Assembly (NCBI GenBank): GCA_902795555.1
Contig: CADBLV010000018.1
Location: 1-12,137 of the forward strand
Length of the DNA: 12,137 nt
Direction of reading: 5' to 3'
Source of the DNA: an uncultured Eubacteriales bacterium
GTDB taxonomy: Bacteria > Bacillota_A > Clostridia > Christensenellales > Aristaeellaceae
The position numbers and the translations under genes are program-made. Of the stretch, positions 6,796 to 12,137 are shown in pieces. Every line of letters starts with the position of its first letter. Within the stretch, counting starts at the first letter, position 1. The notes under the pieces were generated by a model. That model saw nothing but the letters and a program-made list of their open reading frames with translations, was not told the origin of the DNA and ran no database searches.

Positions 6796-7360
6796 AATTC
6801 CCGTTCAGCAGATATCCTCCCAGGGAGCCGATCAGGCCTCCGAGAATATGGGAGAGGTTGGACACGTTATCCTTCACGGTGATTCCCTCCCAAATCTGCT
6901 GGCCGAGATAGATCAGGGCGACAAGAATAAACGTGAGCGGTATTTCGCCCTCTCTGAAACCGGTGAAGGACGTCAGGAGGATGAACGCGAAGACCACGCC
7001 GCTGGCCCCCAGCAAAACCGTCCGGGGGAACAGCAGATTGTGAAAGAGCCCTGTGACAAAGGCAGTGACCAGAATCACGAGAAGCAGATTTTTCCATCCG
7101 TATTTCTCTTCCAGCATGGGCCCCAGGAGCAGGATATACGCCAGATTCCCCAGCAGATGGGGCAGGCCGGAGTGACCGAGCACATGGGTGAACAGCCGCA
7201 GATAGGTCAGGGGATCCGCCCAGGACGAAGCATAGGTTGAAAACAGCAGCGTCGTGCTTTTTTCTCCGGAAAGGGAGCCGGCTAACGTTGCCAGCGCACA
7301 GGCGATCGCAAACCCCAGCACCAGCGGAGCATTGAACGTGATCCTCAGCTTTTTCTTCAT
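6764..7360 (-). CDS. Rhomboid family intramembrane serine protease
   Basis: 198 aa, six hydrophobic segments and short termini, the size of a minimal bacterial rhomboid (GlpG/YqgP core). The catalytic Ser120 lies in GASG (118-121) and the catalytic His171 in SHILGGLIG. The oxyanion-supporting motif HLLGN (68-72, His68 and Asn72) sits in helix 2. With the dyad present it is expected to cut substrate transmembrane helices; the substrate is unknown. There are no extra cytoplasmic or TPR domains. ATG7360 has GAAGGG 7 nt upstream. It lies on the same strand as rapZ and the small membrane gene, but 188 nt downstream of the latter, and no clear promoter was found there. Its last ten codons are antisense to the end of the phosphatase gene. 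Confidence 0.9.
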   Translation of the reverse strand: MKKKLRITFNAPLVLGFAIACALATLAGSLSGEKSTTLLFSTYASSWADPLTYLRLFTHVLGHSGLPHLLGNLAYILLLGPMLEEKYGWKNLLLVILVTAFVTGLFHNLLFPRTVLLGASGVVFAFILLTSFTGFREGEIPLTFILVALIYLGQQIWEGITVKDNVSNLSHILGGLIGSLGGYLLNGNFSSQRHGRSK

Positions 7361-7548
7361 TCACGCACCCTTCTTTCAATCCGTCTTCCGCGAGCCGCAG
7401 GGTCACGGCTGTCATTCCTTCGTTCATATGGATCCCTTCCTTTGGCGGTTTTCCCGTTCATAATGGCGGAAAGCGGGAAAATGATCATGGGCGGATCCGT
7501 GCGACGGATGCTGAATCTGCCGGGCGCGGCCCTTACGGACAGGAAAAA

Positions 7549-7923
7549 TTACCGAACTTTATAGCGCGGCGGTTCTGTAAACTCTTCTTCCGGGGCGGGA
7601 TCTGCGGATTCTTCCGCCTTTTCATCCGGTTCATCATTCTGACCGCCTTGCTTTTTCCGATTGAAGAACCAGATCAGGCCGGCGGCGATCCCGAGCGATA
7701 CGCTTGCGGAAGGGCGAAGATGACCGAGATCAATCAGGGGAGTGGTAAAAATAATACGAAGAGCGTCTCCGATCGAGCCGCCGCTGTTTTTCATCGCAAT
7801 GATGAACAGGGTGATGTTGTACAGATAATAAACAACGAAGACCCAGAAAAAGATCCGGAGTCCGCGACGAAAGCCCTTACTGCTGAACAACCGCCTGAAG
7901 AAGCCGGCAATACGCTGGAACAT
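7549..7923 (-). CDS. Small two-helix membrane protein, function unknown
   Basis: I do not recognise a family. The 124 residues comprise a strongly basic N-terminus (FFRRLFSSKGFRRGLR), transmembrane helix 1 (about 23-43, IFFWVFVVYYLYNITLFIIA), a loop with several Gly and Pro, transmembrane helix 2 (about 73-88, ASVSLGIAAGLIWFF), an RKK stop-transfer cluster, and an acidic Pro/Glu-rich tail (about 97-117, e.g. DEPDEKAEESADPAPEEE). By the positive-inside rule, both the N-terminus and the acidic tail would be cytoplasmic (hairpin topology). The gene starts 52 nt after rapZ ends on the same strand, so it probably shares the rapZ transcript. The SD GAAGGGAG is about 12 nt from the ATG, somewhat far. 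Coding status rests on the coherent membrane pattern and operon position. Confidence 0.75.
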   Translation of the reverse strand: MFQRIAGFFRRLFSSKGFRRGLRIFFWVFVVYYLYNITLFIIAMKNSGGSIGDALRIIFTTPLIDLGHLRPSASVSLGIAAGLIWFFNRKKQGGQNDEPDEKAEESADPAPEEEFTEPPRYKVR

Positions 7924-7975
7924 GACGACGGTTTACTCCCTTCGATGATGATGAAAGACGCCGGAGAAGAAGGTG

Positions 7976-8881
7976 TCAGGATTCGCCGCCTTCCACCGGG
8001 GTGGTCCATCTGGACTGCTCCAGAATCATGTCCCTGTGGTTGATTTCCGTCGGATAGCCCTGCTCCTGCAGATAGGCGCCGATGGCTTCGGCAATGGCGA
8101 CGCTGCGGTGGACCCCGCCGGTGCAGCCGATGGCGATGACCATCCGATGCTTTCCTTCATCCTTATAATGCGGGATCAGGAAACTGAGCAGATCCTTCCA
8201 CTTCTGCATGAATTCCACGGTTACCGGGTGATTCATCACGAAATCCCGCACATCGTCATCGCGGCCGGTGTGCCGCTGAAGTCCCTCAATATAGAAGGGA
8301 TTCGGCAGGAAACGGACATCCACAACCAGGTCGGCCTGGCGGGGTAGGCCGCGCTTGAAGCCAAAGCTCATCACATCCACCCGGATCGGCGCTTCCTTCT
8401 GGCCGCCGCCCAGCGTGTCATTCAGGGCCTTCTTCATGGCCCGAGAATTCATATCGGTGGTATCGATGACATAATTGGCCACTTCCCGCAGGGGCTGCAG
8501 CCGGTTTTTTTCCTCCGCGATCGCTTCGGTCAGATTCAGACCTTCCTGGCAGAGCGGATGCTCCCGCCGCGTTTCCTTATACCTGTTCAGCAGCGTGTCA
8601 TCGCTGGCTTCCATGAAGATGATTTCGATGATGTGCCCGACACGGGCTAATTCCCGCAGCATGTTGGAAACGGTCTGGGCATCGAAGAACTCGCCGCTGC
8701 GCACATCGATCCCGATGGCCACGGCCGGATAACGCGTGGCCGTGGAATCAAAGGCATCCATCAGCTTCGGGAGCAGCATGGGCGGAATGTTATCCATGCA
8801 GAAATTTCCCTTATCTTCCAGATAGCGAACGCACGCGGTTTTTCCCGCGCCGCTCTGGCCGGTGACGATCAGGTACTTCAT
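7976..8881 (-). CDS. rapZ: RapZ/YvcJ family nucleotide-binding protein (RNase adapter)
   Basis: 301 aa. Walker A GQSGAGKT (8-15, Lys14) opens an N-terminal P-loop domain that includes IDVRSGEFF (58-66). The C-terminal domain carries MSFGFKRGLP (171-180), DVRFLPNPF (188-196), GCTGGVHRS (252-260) and NHRD (281-284), all hallmarks of RapZ/YvcJ. In E. coli RapZ guides RNase E to the sRNA GlmZ and controls amino-sugar synthesis. In B. subtilis YvcJ is a GTPase/ATPase linked to competence and morphology. The tail after NHRD (ILEQSRWTTPVEGGES) is neutral to acidic and not Lys/Arg-rich. An excellent SD (AGAGGAGGG, 8 nt spacing) supports ATG8881, and a promoter lies at 8947-8975. The usual Firmicute neighbours yvcK and whiA are absent from this window. 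Confidence 0.94.
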   Translation of the reverse strand: MKYLIVTGQSGAGKTACVRYLEDKGNFCMDNIPPMLLPKLMDAFDSTATRYPAVAIGIDVRSGEFFDAQTVSNMLRELARVGHIIEIIFMEASDDTLLNRYKETRREHPLCQEGLNLTEAIAEEKNRLQPLREVANYVIDTTDMNSRAMKKALNDTLGGGQKEAPIRVDVMSFGFKRGLPRQADLVVDVRFLPNPFYIEGLQRHTGRDDDVRDFVMNHPVTVEFMQKWKDLLSFLIPHYKDEGKHRMVIAIGCTGGVHRSVAIAEAIGAYLQEQGYPTEINHRDMILEQSRWTTPVEGGES

Positions 8882-8946
8882 TCTTCGAACCCTCCTCTGC
8901 CGTGCATCGCGGAGACGGTTTTGTCTGCAGTCTTATTCCTTTCGTA

Positions 8947-8975
8947 ACTATAGCATACGTTTTCCGATCCTGCAA
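8947..8975 (-). promoter_or_regulatory. SigA-type promoter with extended -10 for rapZ
   Basis: On the minus strand TTGCAG (8975-8970) is followed by a 17-nt spacer ending in TGC and then TATAGT (8952-8947). The TGC immediately before the hexamer makes an extended -10 element. It drives rapZ and probably the small membrane gene behind it. Confidence 0.75.
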
Positions 8976-9009
8976 TCCTTTTTTTGGCAGTTAAGCCGGG
9001 CGCGGAAGG

Positions 9010-9038
9010 TTGAAGGAGTGGGAGAAATTGTGTATAAT
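9010..9038 (+). promoter_or_regulatory. SigA-type promoter of the LRR protein gene
   Basis: TTGAAG (9010-9015), a 17-nt spacer and consensus TATAAT (9033-9038) precede ATG9090 by about 50 nt. It is divergent from the rapZ promoter, with 34 nt between the two -35 boxes. Confidence 0.75.
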
Positions 9039-9089
9039 GAGCTGGAAAACCGGCGGAATCAAAACCTGCGGCAAGGGGGGGAACCCGAC

Positions 9090-10343
9090 ATGAAAAAGAT
9101 CGTTTTGCTGCTGACCGCGGCGCTGTGTCTGGCGCTGTGGATGATGATGCCCGCGGCGGCGGAGGAAGGCACGGAAGAACCGGCTTTGGAATCCCAGGGA
9201 TTCCGATATCGCGTGCTGGAGGACGGAACGGCGGAAATCCTGCAATACACCGGCAGGAATCTTTACCCGTCGCTGCCGGAGTCGCTGGACGGCCACCCTG
9301 TTACATCCATCGGCGATGAAGCGTTCTATCATCCCAGGTTCAGCGTGGCGAACGTGATCATTCCGGCCACGGTCAGACATATCGGATCCAACGCTTTTTC
9401 CAAGACCGACCTGGTAGAAATTGAAATTCCGGCGGGCGTGATCAGCATGGGGGACAATCCGTTCAGCTACTGTGAGTCTCTGAAAGCCATCACGGTTGCC
9501 GAGGGAAATCCCGTGTTTTACGCGGAGAACGGCGTTCTGTTCTGCCGGGAAGATCATTCCCTGGTGGCCTTTCCCAACCCGGCTGAGATTTTTGAAGAAA
9601 ATGTGTATGACGATGATGATGAAGACGAATACGAAGGCCGGTCTGTGACATATACGGTTCCTGCGGGAACGGAGATCATTCGCGCCGACGCATTCGGAGG
9701 CGTCGAAGGTCTGACAGAGGTGCTTTTTCCGGACTCCCTCCGGGTCATTGGCTCGCAGGCCTTCGGTTTCTGTTTCGGTCTGGAGAAACTGACCATTCCG
9801 GACAGCGTTACGGAAATTGGGAACGCCGCCTTTGATACCTGCACATACCTGGGCAGGGTCGTGCTCCCGAGAGGCCTGAAACGCATTCCCTCCATGCTGT
9901 TCTATGAATGCGAAAACCTGTATGAGGCCGAGATTCCGGAAACCGTCACGGAGATCGGAGACTCCGCGTTCGATTTCTGCGGGAGCCTGGAACATGTCCG
10001 AATCCCGGATGGCGTGACGAAGATCGAAACCGGTGTTTTTGAAGGATGTTCCTCGCTCAGATCCATTGTGATTCCGGAGCGCGTGACCGAAATCGGCGCC
10101 TTCGCCTTCTGCGGCTGCGACATCCTTACCGATGTTCAGATTCCCGATACGGTGACAAAAATAGGGGAATATGCTTTTTCACACTGTATGTCGCTGAAGG
10201 AACTGACTGTTCCGGACAGCGTTCAGGTGATCGGTGAACACGCTTTCGATTACTGTTCGAAGGAGCTGGTGATCCTCTGCGGTCCGGACAGCCCCACGAA
10301 GACCTACTGCGAGCAGAACGGCATTGCCTTCAGAACGGAGTAA
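9090..10343 (+). CDS. Secreted BspA-like leucine-rich repeat (LRR_5) protein
   Basis: 417 aa. A signal peptide (KKIVLLLTAALCLALWMMM, likely cut after PAAA at residue 24) is followed by about twelve 23-residue repeats of the pattern IPxxVTxIGxxAFxxCxSLxxV, running from about 66 to 396. They form the LRR_5 solenoid of BspA-like proteins, which are found on or outside cells of gut and oral anaerobes and in some cases bind host or other surfaces. The array is broken at about 140-188 by a segment with an acidic cluster (YDDDDEDEYEG). The C-terminal cap (ILCGPDSPTKTYCEQNGIAF) is typical for these proteins. No LPXTG, dockerin, SLH or second membrane segment is present, so it is probably released or held non-covalently. 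SD AAGGGGGGG lies 8 nt before ATG9090. The frame is open back to 8862, but that extension overlaps rapZ and the promoter. Ligand unknown. Confidence 0.9.
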   Translation: MKKIVLLLTAALCLALWMMMPAAAEEGTEEPALESQGFRYRVLEDGTAEILQYTGRNLYPSLPESLDGHPVTSIGDEAFYHPRFSVANVIIPATVRHIGSNAFSKTDLVEIEIPAGVISMGDNPFSYCESLKAITVAEGNPVFYAENGVLFCREDHSLVAFPNPAEIFEENVYDDDDEDEYEGRSVTYTVPAGTEIIRADAFGGVEGLTEVLFPDSLRVIGSQAFGFCFGLEKLTIPDSVTEIGNAAFDTCTYLGRVVLPRGLKRIPSMLFYECENLYEAEIPETVTEIGDSAFDFCGSLEHVRIPDGVTKIETGVFEGCSSLRSIVIPERVTEIGAFAFCGCDILTDVQIPDTVTKIGEYAFSHCMSLKELTVPDSVQVIGEHAFDYCSKELVILCGPDSPTKTYCEQNGIAFRTE

Positions 10344-10350
10344 CCGGGTG

Positions 10351-10902
10351 TCAGGCCTCCGAGGGTGCTGATTCTTTCCACTGATCCTTCGTAAGGCTGC
10401 TCACATAGCCTGTCCGTTTCTCATGCATCAGCGGTACATCGACATCTTCCGATTTCCACTGAAAGCGAAAACCGCATTTCTCCTGAACGCGCTTCGATTT
10501 GCTGTTGCCTTCATAATAGCCGACCCAGACTTTCGTCATGCCGAGCTCTTCAAAAGCGTGGCGAAGCATTTCCTTCACCGCTTCCGGCATGATGCCCCGG
10601 CCCCAGAACGGTTTCCCAAGCCAGTATCCCAGTTCGCATTCATCGTCCCGCTCTGTCAGATCGGTATGCCCGTTCAGCTTCAGCTCGATGGCTCCGATGG
10701 CCTTTCCGTCCGTTTTCAGGCAGATGGCATATGCCTCCCTGCCGTTTAAGACATTTCGGATGACATCCCGGCTTTCCTCCATGCTCTGATGAGCAGGCCA
10801 GCCGGCGATCGGCCCCACGTCCGGGTCTTTCGCGTATTCATACAGGTTCTCCGCGTCGCTGTCTTCCCAGCGGCGCAGGATCAGGCGATTTGTTTCTAAC
10901 AT
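10351..10902 (-). CDS. GNAT family N-acetyltransferase, RimJ/RimL-like
   Basis: 183 aa acetyl-CoA-dependent acyltransferase. The opening LETNRLILRRW (2-12) is characteristic of the Acetyltransf_3 (RimJ/RimL) group. ELGYWLGKPFWGRGIMPEA (90-107) is the acetyl-CoA binding motif A, and EGNSKSKRVQEKCGFR (131-146) is the typical motif B. The acceptor may be a protein N-terminus, an antibiotic or a small amine; sequence does not tell. Start: Met at 10902 has GGAGGG 9 nt upstream. A longer frame to 10944 would overlap the preceding gene and adds nothing recognisable. Only 4 nt separate it from the stop of the TIM-barrel gene, whose last codons contain its SD, so the two are translationally coupled. 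It is convergent with the LRR gene with just 7 nt between stops. Confidence 0.9.
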   Translation of the reverse strand: MLETNRLILRRWEDSDAENLYEYAKDPDVGPIAGWPAHQSMEESRDVIRNVLNGREAYAICLKTDGKAIGAIELKLNGHTDLTERDDECELGYWLGKPFWGRGIMPEAVKEMLRHAFEELGMTKVWVGYYEGNSKSKRVQEKCGFRFQWKSEDVDVPLMHEKRTGYVSSLTKDQWKESAPSEA

Positions 10903-10906
10903 ATCC

Positions 10907-11743
10907 TCATGCCCTCCACCAATTGTTCTCCCGCAGCCAGCCAACAGACCGCTTTAAGGCTTCAATCGTCTTTGTTTCGAGGACACATCGCGCATTCAGG
11001 CTTTGAGCCAGTTTCAGCCGTTCCGAAAGATGAATTTCTCCGTCTCCAAGCGCCAGATGATTCCTCGGCGGGATTTCCGATCCATCGTGGATATGAAAAT
11101 GAACCAGGCGATCCTGATGAGCCAGTATAAACGGAACATCCTTTTCGCCGGCTGCTTTGGAATGACCAATATCCCAGGTCAGTCCGAATTTCGGACTTTC
11201 CAGCAGGTATTCGATCACTTTTTTCTCATAATCCCTGAACCCGTCCGTATTCTCAACCGTGATCATCACCTCGCTGTCTCCGATCCATTCCTCACACAGG
11301 GAGCGGAACGTGGCGAAGGACCGCATATAGGTTTCAAAGTCCCGATCGTACATCTGAACTTTACGATCCGGCAGGGTGATGAAAATCCCATGGTTCATGT
11401 GCATGTTCAGCGTAAGTGGCCGTATGATGTCGCTGAACCGATCCCGTAAACACAAAAGTTTTTTTGCCGCTTCAATCGACCGCCGCACCGTTTCCAGATA
11501 CGCCGCCGACACCAGATGGTTGAAGTCGGCGATGTTCAGGTTCTCGTCCAGATGGATGGTGTAATAGATTCCCGCCCGCTCGGCCATCCGCAGCAGGACG
11601 TCGGTCTGTTCCAGATATTCCACCTGGTATTCCGGAAAGTTCATGTTCAGTTCGATGAATCTGAGGCCGAGGCTTTTGCAAAGGGAAACATTGTCTTCCA
11701 GCGTTCTGTTCTCAATCAGCGTCGGCATACCAAAATGAAGCAT
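10907..11743 (-). CDS. Sugar phosphate isomerase/epimerase-like TIM barrel protein
   Basis: 278 aa of the xylose isomerase-like TIM-barrel superfamily (AP endonuclease family 2 fold), which includes hexulose-phosphate epimerases, inosose dehydratases and endonuclease IV. Likely metal and catalytic residues lie at strand ends: Glu31 (FIELN), His64 (YTIHLD), Glu164 (TVENTDG), Asp191 and His194 (WDIGHS), His216/His218 (VHFHIHD) and Glu256 (VLETK). The WDIGHS and HFHIHD signatures are typical of the epimerase branch. The exact sugar is unknown. No sugar kinase or transporter lies beside it. Start ATG11743 has a perfect AGGAGG 7 nt upstream; the open frame to 11767 lacks a comparable site. It is transcribed from the promoter at 11809-11837 as the first gene of a two-gene operon with the GNAT gene. 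Confidence 0.88.
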   Translation of the reverse strand: MLHFGMPTLIENRTLEDNVSLCKSLGLRFIELNMNFPEYQVEYLEQTDVLLRMAERAGIYYTIHLDENLNIADFNHLVSAAYLETVRRSIEAAKKLLCLRDRFSDIIRPLTLNMHMNHGIFITLPDRKVQMYDRDFETYMRSFATFRSLCEEWIGDSEVMITVENTDGFRDYEKKVIEYLLESPKFGLTWDIGHSKAAGEKDVPFILAHQDRLVHFHIHDGSEIPPRNHLALGDGEIHLSERLKLAQSLNARCVLETKTIEALKRSVGWLRENNWWRA

Positions 11744-11808
11744 TGCTTTTCCTCCTGAATGATCCATACGTATTCGGCAGCGCGCAGGACGAAGTCTGAA
11801 TCAGCGAC

Positions 11809-11837
11809 AGTATAGCATAACTGACAGAAATCAGCAA
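11809..11837 (-). promoter_or_regulatory. SigA-type promoter with extended -10 for the TIM-barrel/GNAT operon
   Basis: On the minus strand TTGCTG (11837-11832) is followed by a 17-nt spacer ending in TGC and then TATACT (11814-11809). The element resembles the rapZ promoter. It places the start site near 11802, about 60 nt before ATG11743. Confidence 0.75.
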
Positions 11838-11865
11838 ATGACAGCCCGGGGCAGGATGACGAAGG

Positions 11866-11894
11866 AGGAAAAGGAGGGAGTGTACAGTCCCCCC
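11866..11894 (-). terminator. Rho-independent terminator after the toxin-like gene
   Basis: Read on the minus strand, GGGGGGA and TCCCTCC pair over 7 bp (one G-U) around the 8-base loop CTGTACAC, then comes TTTTCC. It begins 3 nt after the stop codon of the ParE-like gene and separates it from the promoter of the next operon. Confidence 0.6.
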
Positions 11895-11897
11895 GGA

Positions 11898-12137
11898 TCA
11901 CAGTCCTCTGATAATTTTCAGATAATCCTGCCGCTGATCTACTACCGCATGAATCATCACTTCTTTTTTGCTCTCGTCAATCTTATAAAATACAAGGTCC
12001 TTCTCCAGAATCAGCACCTTATACCCCTGACGCCTGAGCACTGTATATTTAGGATCTGTTCCAATATACGGGTTGTCTCCTAATTTCAGGATGGACGCTT
12101 CCAGCTCGTTTAGCTTTTCCAATGCGATATCATTACC
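11898..12137 (-). CDS. ParE/RelE-superfamily toxin, partial (N-terminus beyond the window edge)
   Basis: The reading frame stays open to the window end (GNDIALEKLNEL), so the N-terminus is missing. The 79 visible residues show the family pattern: an amphipathic helix with ALEKLNELEASILKL, the turn DNPYIGTDP, then strands including TVLRRQGYKVLILE, DLVFYKID and EVMIHAVVDQRQDYLKI. This is the usual ParE/RelE order of helix, NP-x-G turn, basic strand, LVFY strand and C-terminal strand with an R-x-D pair. By family role it would poison gyrase (ParE) or cleave mRNA on ribosomes (RelE); the sequence does not decide between them. An antitoxin gene would be expected just upstream, outside the window. 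A terminator follows directly. Confidence 0.75.
   Translation of the reverse strand, partial: GNDIALEKLNELEASILKLGDNPYIGTDPKYTVLRRQGYKVLILEKDLVFYKIDESKKEVMIHAVVDQRQDYLKIIRGL

Noticed and set aside
6867..7427. 186-codon minus-strand frame starting MNEGMTAVTLRL upstream of the rhomboid gene
   Set aside because: The first codons follow an SD-like AAGGAAGGG, but the frame then runs out of frame through the rhomboid gene without any motif. At most the first 20 or so codons could act as a leader, which I cannot support.
7424..7548. Small hairpins (ATCCGT/ACGGAT and GGGC/GCCC) between the small membrane gene and the rhomboid gene
   Set aside because: The stems are only 4-6 bp and no T-run follows on the minus strand, so neither is a convincing terminator. 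No promoter for the rhomboid was found here either.
8862..9089. Upstream extension of the LRR protein
   Set aside because: It would overlap the start of rapZ and both divergent promoters and would hide the signal peptide inside the protein.
8991..9995. 334-codon minus-strand frame opposite the LRR gene
   Set aside because: Low-complexity shadow translation with no SD or domain; it also covers the plus-strand promoter.

Overview
The window looks like an ordinary chromosomal segment of an anaerobic, gut- or rumen-type Firmicute (Clostridia in the broad sense). This rests on base composition (GC-rich by eye, roughly mid-fifties percent), strong AGGAGG-type ribosome binding sites, TTGnnn-N17-TATAAT-type promoters, a RecD2-type helicase, a SpoIIE/RsbU-type phosphatase and a BspA-like leucine-rich-repeat surface protein. 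The lineage (a Christensenellales-like rumen clone would fit) is an inference. No rRNA, tRNA, CRISPR array, insertion sequence or phage gene was seen.

Layout. Positions 1-45 hold a terminator-like hairpin from an upstream unit. Positions 82-270 hold a short lysine-rich reading frame made of three in-frame repeat units of 51/51/48 nt. It runs into recD2 (276-2546), which is followed after 33 nt by a D-2-hydroxyacid dehydrogenase (2580-3530). Convergent to these is a CPA2-type cation:proton antiporter (4929-3571, minus). Its near-consensus promoter starts the transcript directly on a perfect stem-loop. Divergent from it is a membrane-anchored SpoIIE/RsbU-family phosphatase with a Cache-like sensor and HAMP linker (5191-6795). 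This gene overlaps by 32 nt, tail to tail, a rhomboid intramembrane protease (7360-6764, minus). Upstream of the rhomboid on the minus strand are a small two-helix membrane protein (7923-7549) and rapZ/yvcJ (8881-7976). A divergent promoter region then leads to a secreted BspA-like LRR protein (9090-10343). Convergent to that is a tightly coupled pair, a TIM-barrel sugar isomerase/epimerase-like gene (11743-10907) and a GNAT acetyltransferase (10902-10351). The right edge cuts a ParE/RelE-like toxin gene (12137-11898, minus), followed by a rho-independent terminator.

How the genes work together. There is no large dedicated system here. The genes are DNA repair, a dehydrogenase, ion homeostasis, signalling, envelope proteolysis, an RNA-turnover/cell-wall regulator, a surface protein and a small metabolic operon. 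Five promoters can be read directly from the sequence and they define the transcription units. The most noteworthy points are the repeat-peptide leader before recD2, the antiporter transcript that begins with a hairpin, a RapZ whose C-terminal tail lacks the basic residues used for sRNA binding in E. coli, and a phosphatase with no partner-switching genes beside it.
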